Source of the DNA: Planctomycetota bacterium | GTDB taxonomy: Bacteria > Planctomycetota > MHYJ01 > JACQXL01 | NCBI GenBank assembly: GCA_030018555.1 | Contig: JASEHY010000023.1 | Span: 1 to 12,465 of the forward strand | Direction: 5' to 3' | DNA: 12,465 nucleotides | Shown: piece after piece, positions 7,131-12,465 of the stretch | How the letters are laid out: every line of letters starts with the position of its first letter | Numbering within the stretch: the stretch's first letter is position 1 | Position numbers and translations under genes: made by a program | The notes under the pieces: generated by a model | The model's database searches: none | Told to the model about the DNA's origin: nothing | The model's input: only the letters and a program-made list of their open reading frames with translations

Positions 7131-7508
7131 TTAATAATTATAGGGTTTTGCTATACAGCAAACCGAATCTATTCCTCCACGAGTATTATAGATTGTTTTT
7201 ACAGAGAGATACTTTGGTTTAAGTAGCCGATAGAGAGTCTTGAAAATGCGGTTGGTTGCATCTTCCTGATAGATTCCCACATTACGGAAAGAGACGAAAT
7301 AATATTTGAGACTCTTTAACTCCAGACACAGTTTATTGGGGATATATTCAATAATAACTGTGGCAATATCTGGCAATCCTGAGAAAGGACAGACTGCAGA
7401 GAATTCTTTAGTCGTGTATTGAATCAATTGCTTTTCACCTTTATACGGGAAAGTCGCAAGGGTATCTGTTTTTATCTTATCTATCTTGAAAGGCAACTTA
7501 AATTCCAT
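7131..7508 (-). CDS. queF: NADPH-dependent 7-cyano-7-deazaguanine reductase QueF
   Basis: 125 residues, matching the short single-domain form of QueF. It reduces the nitrile preQ0 to the amine preQ1 in queuosine tRNA modification, in the cytosol. SAVCPFSGLPD carries the Cys40 expected to form the thioimide with preQ0 and the general acid Asp47. ELKSLKYYFVSFRN is the QueF signature motif that distinguishes it from GTP cyclohydrolase I. Glu82 lies in YQED, followed by TNRI, and a late TRGGID motif matches the family. No good ribosome-binding site precedes the ATG, but no better in-frame start exists. No other queuosine gene is present in the window; palindromes flank it on both sides, so it is probably a single-gene unit. 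Confidence 0.93.
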   Translation of the reverse strand: MEFKLPFKIDKIKTDTLATFPYKGEKQLIQYTTKEFSAVCPFSGLPDIATVIIEYIPNKLCLELKSLKYYFVSFRNVGIYQEDATNRIFKTLYRLLKPKYLSVKTIYNTRGGIDSVCCIAKPYNY

Positions 7509-7558
7509 ATAAATTGATTTAACCAGATTTACTGAACTCTTGCCCTTATGGTTACACC

Positions 7559-7676
7559 ATCCTGTAAGGACAGGATCTCGTCCTTACAGGATCCCGTAGG
7601 GATAGGGACGAAGCGCCCTCTCTGTCATTCCCGTCCCGAACGCTTTCGGGAGGAATGACCCCGAAAGCATTCGGGG
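7559..7676. repeat. Compound palindromic array in the gap before queF
   Basis: Four perfect hairpins stand in tandem: ATCCTGTAAGGAC/GTCCTTACAGGAT (7559-7592, 13-bp stem); ATCCC-GTA-GGGAT (7591-7603); TCCCGAA-CGCT-TTCGGGA (7634-7651) nested in GTCATTCC/GGAATGAC arms (7624-7659); and CCCCGAA-AGCA-TTCGGGG (7659-7676). The third shares both 7-base arms with the hairpin at 1223-1240 inside the HtrA-like gene. It takes up most of the 205-base gap 7509-7713; nothing else is recognisable there. Confidence 0.75.
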
Positions 7677-7713
7677 CATTGCTCCACTTTTCGCAAGAGT
7701 TCAGGATTCACTC

Positions 7714-7977
7714 TCAATTATCCGAAGTCCGAAAGGTATCATCCTTATATTCAGGATTAAAAAAGAGGTCGTCTAATGATTCAAATACTTTTTTTACTAC
7801 CACCTCACTTAATCCATATATTTCAGCCACTACTTTTACTCCTTCGTCGTCGGAGCCAGTAAGAGGATAAACAATATAGAGGTCTTTCGCCTGCTCAAAG
7901 GTCAGGATGAACTGCTTTGCCAATATCTCAATGATTCTATTGTCTATGTTTTTACTCATAAACTGATTAAACAGCAT
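7714..7977 (-). CDS. Small hypothetical protein
   Basis: 87 residues from the outermost ATG, or 81 from an ATG at 7959 (MSKNIDNRIIEILAK). Neither has a visible Shine-Dalgarno site. The outer ATG lies inside the arm of a repeat (7973-7982), so the inner start seems more natural. The predicted product is soluble and mostly helical, acidic, with no signal peptide, Cys pair or known motif (ILTFEQAKDLYIVYPLTGSD, then VKVVAEIYGLSEVVVKKVFESL). The second half might be a small helix-turn-helix-like bundle, but this is not secure. It lies in line between the KOW-protein gene and queF, separated from both by palindromes. I do not recognise it. The protein-like composition supports a real gene. Confidence 0.5.
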   Translation of the reverse strand: MLFNQFMSKNIDNRIIEILAKQFILTFEQAKDLYIVYPLTGSDDEGVKVVAEIYGLSEVVVKKVFESLDDLFFNPEYKDDTFRTSDN

Positions 7978-8040
7978 AGAGCACCCCGATATTCATCGGG
8001 GCGCTATTTGCTCTACGCTCTACGCTCAATGCTCTATGCT
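7973..8040. repeat. Inverted repeat with nested hairpin and 7-base tandem repeats
   Basis: The outer arms are AGCATAGAGC (7973-7982) and GCTCTATGCT (8031-8040). Inside is a hairpin CCCCGAT-ATTC-ATCGGGG (7984-8001), followed by four 7-base units of the GCTCTAC type at 8010-8037 (the third reads GCTCAAT). It fills the gap between the KOW-protein stop and the small hypothetical ORF, and its left arm contains the outermost start codon of that ORF. The hairpin could protect or end the upstream transcript. Confidence 0.7.
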
Positions 8041-8043
8041 GAA

Positions 8044-9177
8044 TTATTCTTCCAGCAGTTCCACATTGGCGCGAGGTATAATGGCGATTTTGCCATCCGG
8101 GAACTCTGCGGAAAGGACTCTCACCGGGCTTTCGGTCTCTATTTTGGTTAATTCATTAGGCAATGCTTTAACGCGTGCAAGTTTGCCGAAATACGGCTCG
8201 CGGATGATACGAATCTGGTCGCCTTCTTTAAGTGCGCCCCGTTCCCAGCCCTCTTCAGCCCCAGAGTCCCTCTGTGACCTCAGCGACGGGTCAGATATAA
8301 TTATCTCAGGCCTAATTACACCGGCTCTAATCTGGGTTGCACCACTGATAGATGCCTTTTTGCCCTGCTTTGAGCAGAACAACTCAAAGGTCTTTTGCGC
8401 CATATTGATTCTACCAAAACCTTCTGTAAGAATCAGGGTCAGTCCTATCTTCTCTGTGCCTGTAATCGCCACACCGAGGTCATAACCCAGTAATGATTTC
8501 AGGTCTTTATCATCAAATCCGCCTACTACTATACCTTTGACACCTAATTCAATTGCCTTCTTAAGAGCAATGCTTGAGACATACGAGCCGCCTACAATAA
8601 TTTTGTCTTTATGTTCGGGCAGAATCAAATCAACGGTCAATTCCTGCTCAGGGCTTTTTACTACGACTTGAATAATAGCGTTAATCTCTCCGCCAATTCC
8701 GAAGATGCCCTGGATAAAAGAGCAATATGTTTCTACAATAGCACCCTCTTTTTCTATAACCTGAACTACCTCGCTATCAATATATGCCTTTAATTCTAAA
8801 GGTTGCGGTTCCTCCCGCAGAAGAACCTGTCCGGTAATCTCAGAAACATTTTCTACACTTCCTTTTATAGACGATTTTATTACGGTCTTAAACCATTTAA
8901 TAATCGGCTTACTTTCTGCAATGGCTTCATTCTTTTCTATCTTATCACCTACTTTCTTGAGCATATAGTGATTGATATCTTCTGGCGCGATAGAAAGGAG
9001 ATTAACGACATTGACGGTATGAACCTTTCCGGGCAGTTCTGTTCTGGCGATGATAGTATCACTATTAACTTTATCGCCGAGATTGACCAAGATATTACCT
9101 TGAATTGGCAGAATTCTCTTCTTGCGAATAAGGGTTCTCTCGGTAACCCTCAAACCCGGTGTATATGCATGTCCCAT
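8044..9177 (-). CDS. Uncharacterised barrel-sandwich/KOW-motif protein
   Basis: 377 residues; AGGAGT lies 11 bases before the ATG. Residues 1-130 contain two segments resembling the barrel-sandwich (lipoyl/hammerhead) folds of RnfC or biotinyl domains: GNILVNLGDKVNSDTIIART and MLKKVGDKIEKNEAIAESK, with the second ending KGSVENVSEITGQVLLRE. The middle (about 190-290) has GIVVGGFDDKDLKSLLGYDL, AITGTEKIGLTLILTEGFG and GATQIRAGVIRPEIII, which are strongly conserved in my recollection of this family. After a linker (295-315) comes a KOW-like SH3 barrel, GDQIRIIREPYFGKLARV, ending AIIPRANVELLE. There is no signal peptide, so it is probably cytosolic. The family is widespread in uncultured bacteria and I know of no established function. 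The linker DNA contains a palindrome. It leads a leftward run of genes. Confidence 0.8.
   Translation of the reverse strand: MGHAYTPGLRVTERTLIRKKRILPIQGNILVNLGDKVNSDTIIARTELPGKVHTVNVVNLLSIAPEDINHYMLKKVGDKIEKNEAIAESKPIIKWFKTVIKSSIKGSVENVSEITGQVLLREEPQPLELKAYIDSEVVQVIEKEGAIVETYCSFIQGIFGIGGEINAIIQVVVKSPEQELTVDLILPEHKDKIIVGGSYVSSIALKKAIELGVKGIVVGGFDDKDLKSLLGYDLGVAITGTEKIGLTLILTEGFGRINMAQKTFELFCSKQGKKASISGATQIRAGVIRPEIIISDPSLRSQRDSGAEEGWERGALKEGDQIRIIREPYFGKLARVKALPNELTKIETESPVRVLSAEFPDGKIAIIPRANVELLEE
8262..8274 (-). repeat. Short palindrome CAGAG-TCC-CTCTG in the linker of the KOW protein
   Basis: A 5-bp perfect stem lies inside codons for linker residues about 302-306. The encoded RSQRDSG resembles the RSSQRDDRDSG segment encoded by the palindromic element in the transglutaminase gene. 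This may be a decayed copy of a related element, but the similarity is short and could be chance. Confidence 0.35.
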
Positions 9178-9233
9178 AGTTTCTCATCACTCCTTTTCTT
9201 GAAATATTAGGAACGTATAAAACCCCTTTTCTC

Positions 9234-9327
9234 ACCACAAAGGCACAAAGCCGTGCCAGAGGCAGGTCTCTTCAAAGAAGATGTCCGCCTCAGGTGGAAC
9301 TTGGTGTCTTGGTGTCTTTGTGGTTAG
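9234..9327. repeat. Dispersed repeat, copy 2, in an imperfect inverted pair
   Basis: The left arm ACCACAAAG begins at 9234 and pairs with CTTTGTGGT at 9316-9324. The pairing extends to about 17 bases (9234-9250 with 9308-9324) with one wobble and one mismatch. The right arm, read on the other strand, matches the repeat at 3275-3305. A small hairpin TCTTC-AAA-GAAGA (9269-9281) sits in the loop. It lies between two divergent genes, upstream of both. Confidence 0.7.
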
Positions 9328-9344
9328 TTACCCCTATCATAATG

Positions 9345-9410
9345 AATAATTATTTACAAATATTATCGTCTTTGTCAAAATAATTATTGCACCCATCTTA
9401 TAGATATAGT
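9345..9410 (+). promoter_or_regulatory. AT-rich inverted repeat and possible promoter before the kinase gene
   Basis: AATAATTATTT (9345-9355) and AAATAATTATT (9378-9388) form a perfect 11-base inverted repeat. Overlapping its right arm is TTGTCA (9372-9377), which could be a -35 box, with TATAGA (9399-9404) or TATAGT (9405-9410) as a -10. The spacing is longer than the ideal 17 bases, so the promoter reading is weak. The inverted repeat could be an operator. The start codon follows at 9424 without a clear Shine-Dalgarno site. Confidence 0.3.
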
Positions 9411-9423
9411 ATCATTACTTTAT

Positions 9424-10056
9424 ATGGATTACCAACTTCTTGATGTTATTAAGGATAAGTCTCTACTGACGCCTGTTGTAAAACTGATTGTCTATCGGGG
9501 TGAAAAGGTTATCTGGAAGGATTATTCCAGTCGCCCCTGGTGGGTAAAAAGGTCTTTAGGAGATATTCTTATAAATAATGAGGGGTCTATATTAAAAAGA
9601 CTGAGTGGTATAAAAGGAATTCCCAGATTGATTGGCAGAACTCCTGACGGTTTATTGATAGAATATATTGAAGGTAGATTCCTGCACAAGTTTAAGGATG
9701 GCGAGGTGCCATATGAAATAATCAAAAGATTGGAAAGTGTTGTCTCAGAGGTGCACGCTTGTTCTGTGGTTCATCTTGACCTGGCACAGAGAAAAAACAT
9801 ATTGATAACCGAAGATTTCCATCCTTATCTGGTGGATTTTTCTAATGCCTTGTATTCCCGTCCGAACGCTTTATTCTTCAGTAAAATGTTTGATTATCTT
9901 TTATTGATTGATAAGGGTAGTATCCTGAAATTTAAGAACCGCTATTTTTCTGATAAGATGACAGAAGGCGAAAAAAGATATCTCAGGATGTTCTGGTTCA
10001 TAAGGAGGTTCTGGATATTCAGCCCGAAGACATTCAGGGCAAAAGACCGCGTGTAA
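9424..10056 (+). CDS. WaaP/RIO-type small-molecule or lipopolysaccharide kinase-like protein
   Basis: 210 residues with the minimal protein-kinase fold of the Kdo/WaaP and RIO families. Lys32 (VIWKDYS) fits the ATP-anchoring lysine and Glu53 its partner. LLIEYIEG is the hinge. HLDLAQRKN supplies catalytic Asp119 and Asn125, and LVDF supplies the metal-binding Asp138, so the active site looks complete. The RPWWVKRSLGDILINNE segment is typical of WaaP-like rather than Ser/Thr kinases. No signal peptide: it probably acts at the inner face of the membrane on a lipid or sugar, though the substrate cannot be told from sequence. The next gene, a membrane methyltransferase, starts 2 bases after the stop. 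The last codons (SPKTFRAKDRV) come partly from an imperfect palindrome. Protein kinase activity is the alternative. Confidence 0.75.
   Translation: MDYQLLDVIKDKSLLTPVVKLIVYRGEKVIWKDYSSRPWWVKRSLGDILINNEGSILKRLSGIKGIPRLIGRTPDGLLIEYIEGRFLHKFKDGEVPYEIIKRLESVVSEVHACSVVHLDLAQRKNILITEDFHPYLVDFSNALYSRPNALFFSKMFDYLLLIDKGSILKFKNRYFSDKMTEGEKRYLRMFWFIRRFWIFSPKTFRAKDRV
10022..10040 (+). repeat. Imperfect palindrome at the 3' end of the kinase gene
   Basis: GCCCGAA-GACA-TTCAGGGC pairs over seven bases with one bulged base. The arms resemble those of the intergenic hairpin CCCCGAA-AGCA-TTCGGGG at 7659-7676. It encodes part of the kinase C-terminus, as the palindrome in pyrG does for that protein. Confidence 0.45.
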
Positions 10057-10058
10057 CT

Positions 10059-10733
10059 ATGCTAAAACTCCGCACCAGATTACGAGCATTATTTATTATT
10101 ATTCTTCTCATCTGGGCGAGCCCCACTCTGATGTCTTTACTTATCGGTAGTGTCTTTGTTATCGTAGGACAACTCATCCATTTTATTTCTGCAGGGTATC
10201 TCGTAAAGCAGGAAAAACTTATTACCGCAGGACCTTATCGCTATGTCCGTAATCCTTTTTATGTGAGTAGTTTTTTAGTAGATGTCGGGCTTTGTATCAT
10301 CACCCAGAATATTCACATAGCAATAATTTATCTGCCAGTGTTTTATCTGATTGTTATTCCCCGTCGGGTTCGCAAGGAAGAGAAATTCCTGAAGACACAA
10401 TTTGGAGAAAGATACATAGAATACTGCCAACTTGTCAGACGATTTATACCACATCTCTCACCAGCATCGCTGCCCCAAACAAATGGGTGTTTTGATTGGA
10501 ACTTGATATTGAAATACCGCGAACAATGGAGGTTGTTACGAACTATCGGACTTGTTATGTTCTTTTATCTAAGAGCCATTACATTAGAATATATAGGGCA
10601 AATAGTAATTTACGGCGAGATACACCGTGCCTTTGATATTCTATCAGAACCATTTAATCTAGTATTGCTTGGTCTCTTATCAGGCATTCTCATTATTCCA
10701 CCACTCTGGGAATATGTCATCAAAAGAAAGTAA
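10059..10733 (+). CDS. Membrane methyltransferase of the ICMT/phospholipid methyltransferase family
   Basis: 224 residues with about five hydrophobic segments: 8-28, 28-46, 68-100 (probably two), 150-175 and 200-220. The family core is present: ITAGPYRYVRNPFY (55-68), then RRVRKEEKFLKTQFGERYIEY (split as RRVRKEEKFLK and TQFGERYIEY) with Glu107-Glu108, and VRRFIP (126-131). In isoprenylcysteine and phosphatidylethanolamine methyltransferases these residues bind S-adenosylmethionine at the membrane face. A bacterial homologue without prenylated proteins more likely methylates a lipid or small amphiphile; the substrate is not known. The C-terminal 85 residues add extra membrane segments beyond the core. 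It starts 2 bases after the kinase stop, so the two are almost certainly cotranscribed. It converges with the aminotransferase gene with only 4 bases between the stops. Confidence 0.85.
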   Translation: MLKLRTRLRALFIIILLIWASPTLMSLLIGSVFVIVGQLIHFISAGYLVKQEKLITAGPYRYVRNPFYVSSFLVDVGLCIITQNIHIAIIYLPVFYLIVIPRRVRKEEKFLKTQFGERYIEYCQLVRRFIPHLSPASLPQTNGCFDWNLILKYREQWRLLRTIGLVMFFYLRAITLEYIGQIVIYGEIHRAFDILSEPFNLVLLGLLSGILIIPPLWEYVIKRK

Positions 10734-10737
10734 GAGT

Positions 10738-11619
10738 TCAGCAAATCGGCACACCTTCACTCCGGGTCAATTCTTGATAGCCGGCTAAAAGTTTCTTGAA
10801 ATGCTTGCCCGGTTTACCATCGCCAATAATTCTTTCATCAATCTCTATTACCGGAATCAATTCCGCCCCGGTGCCTGTCAGGAAACATTCCTCAGCGGTA
10901 AAAATATCGTGTGTAGTAAACGGTTCCTCAATAACAGTATAGCCCATTTTGGAGGCGAGTTCCATCACGCAACCACGAGTAATCCCTTCCAATATCCCCA
11001 GATAAGCCGGTGGTGTGTATAACTTATTAGAATTCTTTATAATAAAAATATTATCAGCCGTGGCTTCTGAAACATAACCTTCATCATTAAGCATTATTGC
11101 CTCATCAGCACCATATCTGTAAGTTTCTACTTTAGCCAGTATGTTATTGAGATAGTTAAGTGATTTTACCTGTGCAGTGAGAGTATCAGGTCTATTGCGT
11201 CTTATTGATGAAGTAATCACACTGACACCGTTCTGATATTTTTCAGGCGGGTAAAGAGTGATTTTGTCTGCTATGATTATAATGGTCGGTTTGGGACATT
11301 TACGCGGGTCAAGCCCTAAATCACCTTTCCCACGCGATACTACCAATCTGATATAAATATCCTTCTCCCCTGTTCTGCGACAGGTTTCTATCACTAACTC
11401 TTCTATCTTCGCAGGTGCAAGAGGGATTGTTAGTAATATAGAAACGGCTGATTGATAAAGTCGTTTGATATGTTCTTTCAGTTTGAATATTCTGCCGTTA
11501 TAGGCGCGGATACCTTCAAAGATGCCGTCGCCATAAAGGAAACCGTGGTCATATACAGAGATAGTCGCCTTTTCTTTATCCGTATAAAAATTCCCGTCAA
11601 CATAAATACATACTCCCAT
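10738..11619 (-). CDS. ilvE: Branched-chain amino acid aminotransferase (class IV PLP enzyme)
   Basis: 293 residues, usual length. It transfers the amino group between glutamate and the keto acids of leucine, isoleucine and valine, in the cytosol. SVYDHGFLYGDGIFEGIRAY near the N-terminus is the class IV signature. Lys152 in AQVKSLNYLNN is the expected PLP Schiff-base lysine, and Glu185 in VSEATADNIF contacts the cofactor ring nitrogen. TGTGAELIPV binds the cofactor phosphate region. D-amino-acid aminotransferase and aminodeoxychorismate lyase share the fold, but the DGIFEGIR and KSLNYLNN blocks favour IlvE. AGGAG (11626-11630) sits well before the ATG. It follows the acyl-CoA dehydrogenase gene by 43 bases on the same strand, which suggests one transcript. 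Branched-chain keto acid use could link the two, but that is inference. Confidence 0.93.
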   Translation of the reverse strand: MGVCIYVDGNFYTDKEKATISVYDHGFLYGDGIFEGIRAYNGRIFKLKEHIKRLYQSAVSILLTIPLAPAKIEELVIETCRRTGEKDIYIRLVVSRGKGDLGLDPRKCPKPTIIIIADKITLYPPEKYQNGVSVITSSIRRNRPDTLTAQVKSLNYLNNILAKVETYRYGADEAIMLNDEGYVSEATADNIFIIKNSNKLYTPPAYLGILEGITRGCVMELASKMGYTVIEEPFTTHDIFTAEECFLTGTGAELIPVIEIDERIIGDGKPGKHFKKLLAGYQELTRSEGVPIC

Positions 11620-11662
11620 ATATTTCTCCTTTCGCTACTTGCTATTAGCCAATAGCCAATAA

Positions 11663-12465
11663 TTATTTCAGCAGATTACTGGCGATTACCAATCTCTGTA
11701 TTTCTGAAGTTCCCTCGTAAATCTCGGTGATTCTGGCATCGCGATAGAACCTTTCAACCGGATAATCTCTGGTGTAACCGTATCCGCCGTGTATCTGGAT
11801 TGCCTTATGAGTAACCGCTGTAGCGGTTTCTGAGGCGAAGAGTTTAGCCATTGCTGCCTGCGTTGAGAATCTCTCGTTATTATCTTTCATATAAGCCGCC
11901 CGAAAGGTAAGTAATCTTCCCGCATCTATTTGCGTTGCCATATCGGCTAACATCCATTGAATCGCCTGAAGATTGGAGATGGGCTGTCCAAATTGAACCC
12001 GCTCTTTGGAGTATTTCACTGACGCCTCTAAAGCGGCACGGGCAATGCCTACTGCCTGCGCCGCGATACCAATCCTCCCACCATCAAGTGTCTGCAAGGC
12101 AATCTTAAATCCCTGACCCACCTGACCCAGAAGATTCTCTTTCGGTATCCGACAATCCTCAAAGAGCAATTCAGAGGTAGATGATGCCTTGATGCCTAAT
12201 TTCTCTTCTATCTTTCCAACCTTGAACCCCGGTGTGCCTTTCTCTAAGATAAAGGCAGAAATACCTTTATATCCTTGTAACTTATCAGTAATTGCGGTAA
12301 TTACTGCAATATCAGCCTGGGCACCGTTAGTGATGAAAAGTTTACTGCCGTTAATTACCCAGTGATTTCCATCCAGCACTGCTGTAGTCTTTATATTAGC
12401 CGCATCAGAGCCGGCAGAAGATTCGGTCAAGCCGAGACATCCTATCTTTTCGCCTCTGGCAAGGG
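11663..12465 (-). CDS. Acyl-CoA dehydrogenase, C-terminal part (5' end outside window)
   Basis: The frame is open to the window edge, so the true start lies to the right; about 266 residues are visible of an expected 380. It is an FAD enzyme that oxidises acyl-CoA to trans-2-enoyl-CoA and passes electrons to ETF. Visible are the middle-domain motif IGCLGLTESSAGSDA, the beta-domain WVINGSKLFITNG, the C-terminal helical domain with RVQFGQPISNLQAIQWMLAD, IHGGYGYTRDYPVERFYRDA, and IYEGTSEIQRLVIA. The Glu in YEGTS (codon at 11714-11716) is the catalytic base position used by short- and medium-chain enzymes and not by isovaleryl-CoA dehydrogenase. The closest guess is a butyryl- or short-chain dehydrogenase, but chain length cannot be fixed from this part. 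Confidence 0.95.
   Translation of the reverse strand, partial: LARGEKIGCLGLTESSAGSDAANIKTTAVLDGNHWVINGSKLFITNGAQADIAVITAITDKLQGYKGISAFILEKGTPGFKVGKIEEKLGIKASSTSELLFEDCRIPKENLLGQVGQGFKIALQTLDGGRIGIAAQAVGIARAALEASVKYSKERVQFGQPISNLQAIQWMLADMATQIDAGRLLTFRAAYMKDNNERFSTQAAMAKLFASETATAVTHKAIQIHGGYGYTRDYPVERFYRDARITEIYEGTSEIQRLVIASNLLK

Noticed and set aside
7034..7222. Short + strand frame across the palindromes upstream of the transglutaminase gene
   Set aside because: It runs through repeats and antisense to the end of queF; the composition is not protein-like.
7131..7508. QueF as a truncated or inactive copy because of its 125 residues and Gln in place of the His before the catalytic Glu
   Set aside because: Short QueF proteins are normal, the Cys, Asp and Glu positions and the signature motif are all present, and the residue before Glu varies in this subgroup.
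8010..8040. Tandem repeats as a possible CRISPR-like array
   Set aside because: The unit is only 7 bases with no spacers and no cas genes nearby.
10734..10737. Terminator between the convergent methyltransferase and aminotransferase genes
   Set aside because: Only four bases separate the stops and no hairpin with a T-tract is visible.
11631..11662. Small repeat ATAGCCAAT-type sequence between the dehydrogenase and aminotransferase genes
   Set aside because: Only two short partial copies in a 43-base gap; too little to call an element.

Overview
The window is about 12.5 kb of a protein-dense, moderately AT-rich bacterial chromosome. It holds ten protein-coding genes: nine complete, and one that runs off the right edge. 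I see no rRNA, tRNA, CRISPR array, transposase or phage gene. Two secreted or lipoprotein-type proteins and a WaaP-like kinase suggest a Gram-negative-type envelope. The family mix (DUF1844, large transglutaminase-like lipoproteins ending in TPRs, a degenerate HtrA, a KOW-ended barrel protein) and the many short palindromes inside genes suggest an uncultured lineage near Planctomycetota or Omnitrophota. That placement is inference only.

Layout, left to right. Positions 139-3740 (+): a protease-dead HtrA-like PDZ protein overlaps the start of CTP synthase (pyrG) by 4 bases, followed by a DUF1844 protein. Positions 3815-9177 (-), read right to left: an uncharacterised barrel/KOW protein, a small orphan ORF, the queuosine enzyme QueF, and a 1072-residue lipoprotein with one intact and one dead transglutaminase domain, a cysteine-less redoxin domain and TPRs. 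Positions 9424-10733 (+): a WaaP/RIO-type small kinase and an isoprenylcysteine/phospholipid-type membrane methyltransferase, 2 bases apart. Positions 10738-12465 (-): an acyl-CoA dehydrogenase (start outside the window) and a branched-chain aminotransferase.

The genes do not form one pathway. Housekeeping metabolism (CTP, queuosine, branched-chain amino acids, acyl-CoA oxidation) is interleaved with envelope proteins of unknown role. The kinase/methyltransferase pair is the clearest functional module and probably modifies an envelope lipid or glycolipid.

The most unusual feature is a population of short GC-rich palindromes. They fill several intergenic gaps and also lie in frame inside the HtrA-like gene, the transglutaminase gene (twice) and the linker of the KOW gene, and they form the C-terminal codons of pyrG and of the kinase. 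One hairpin inside the HtrA-like gene has the same 7-base arms as an intergenic one 6.4 kb away. The end motif of the insertion in the transglutaminase gene recurs at position 40. This looks like a mobile or once-mobile palindromic element family that tolerates translation, comparable in concept to Rickettsia palindromic elements. A second, unrelated dispersed repeat (core CCACAAAGACACCAAGACAC) occurs at 3275 and 9300.
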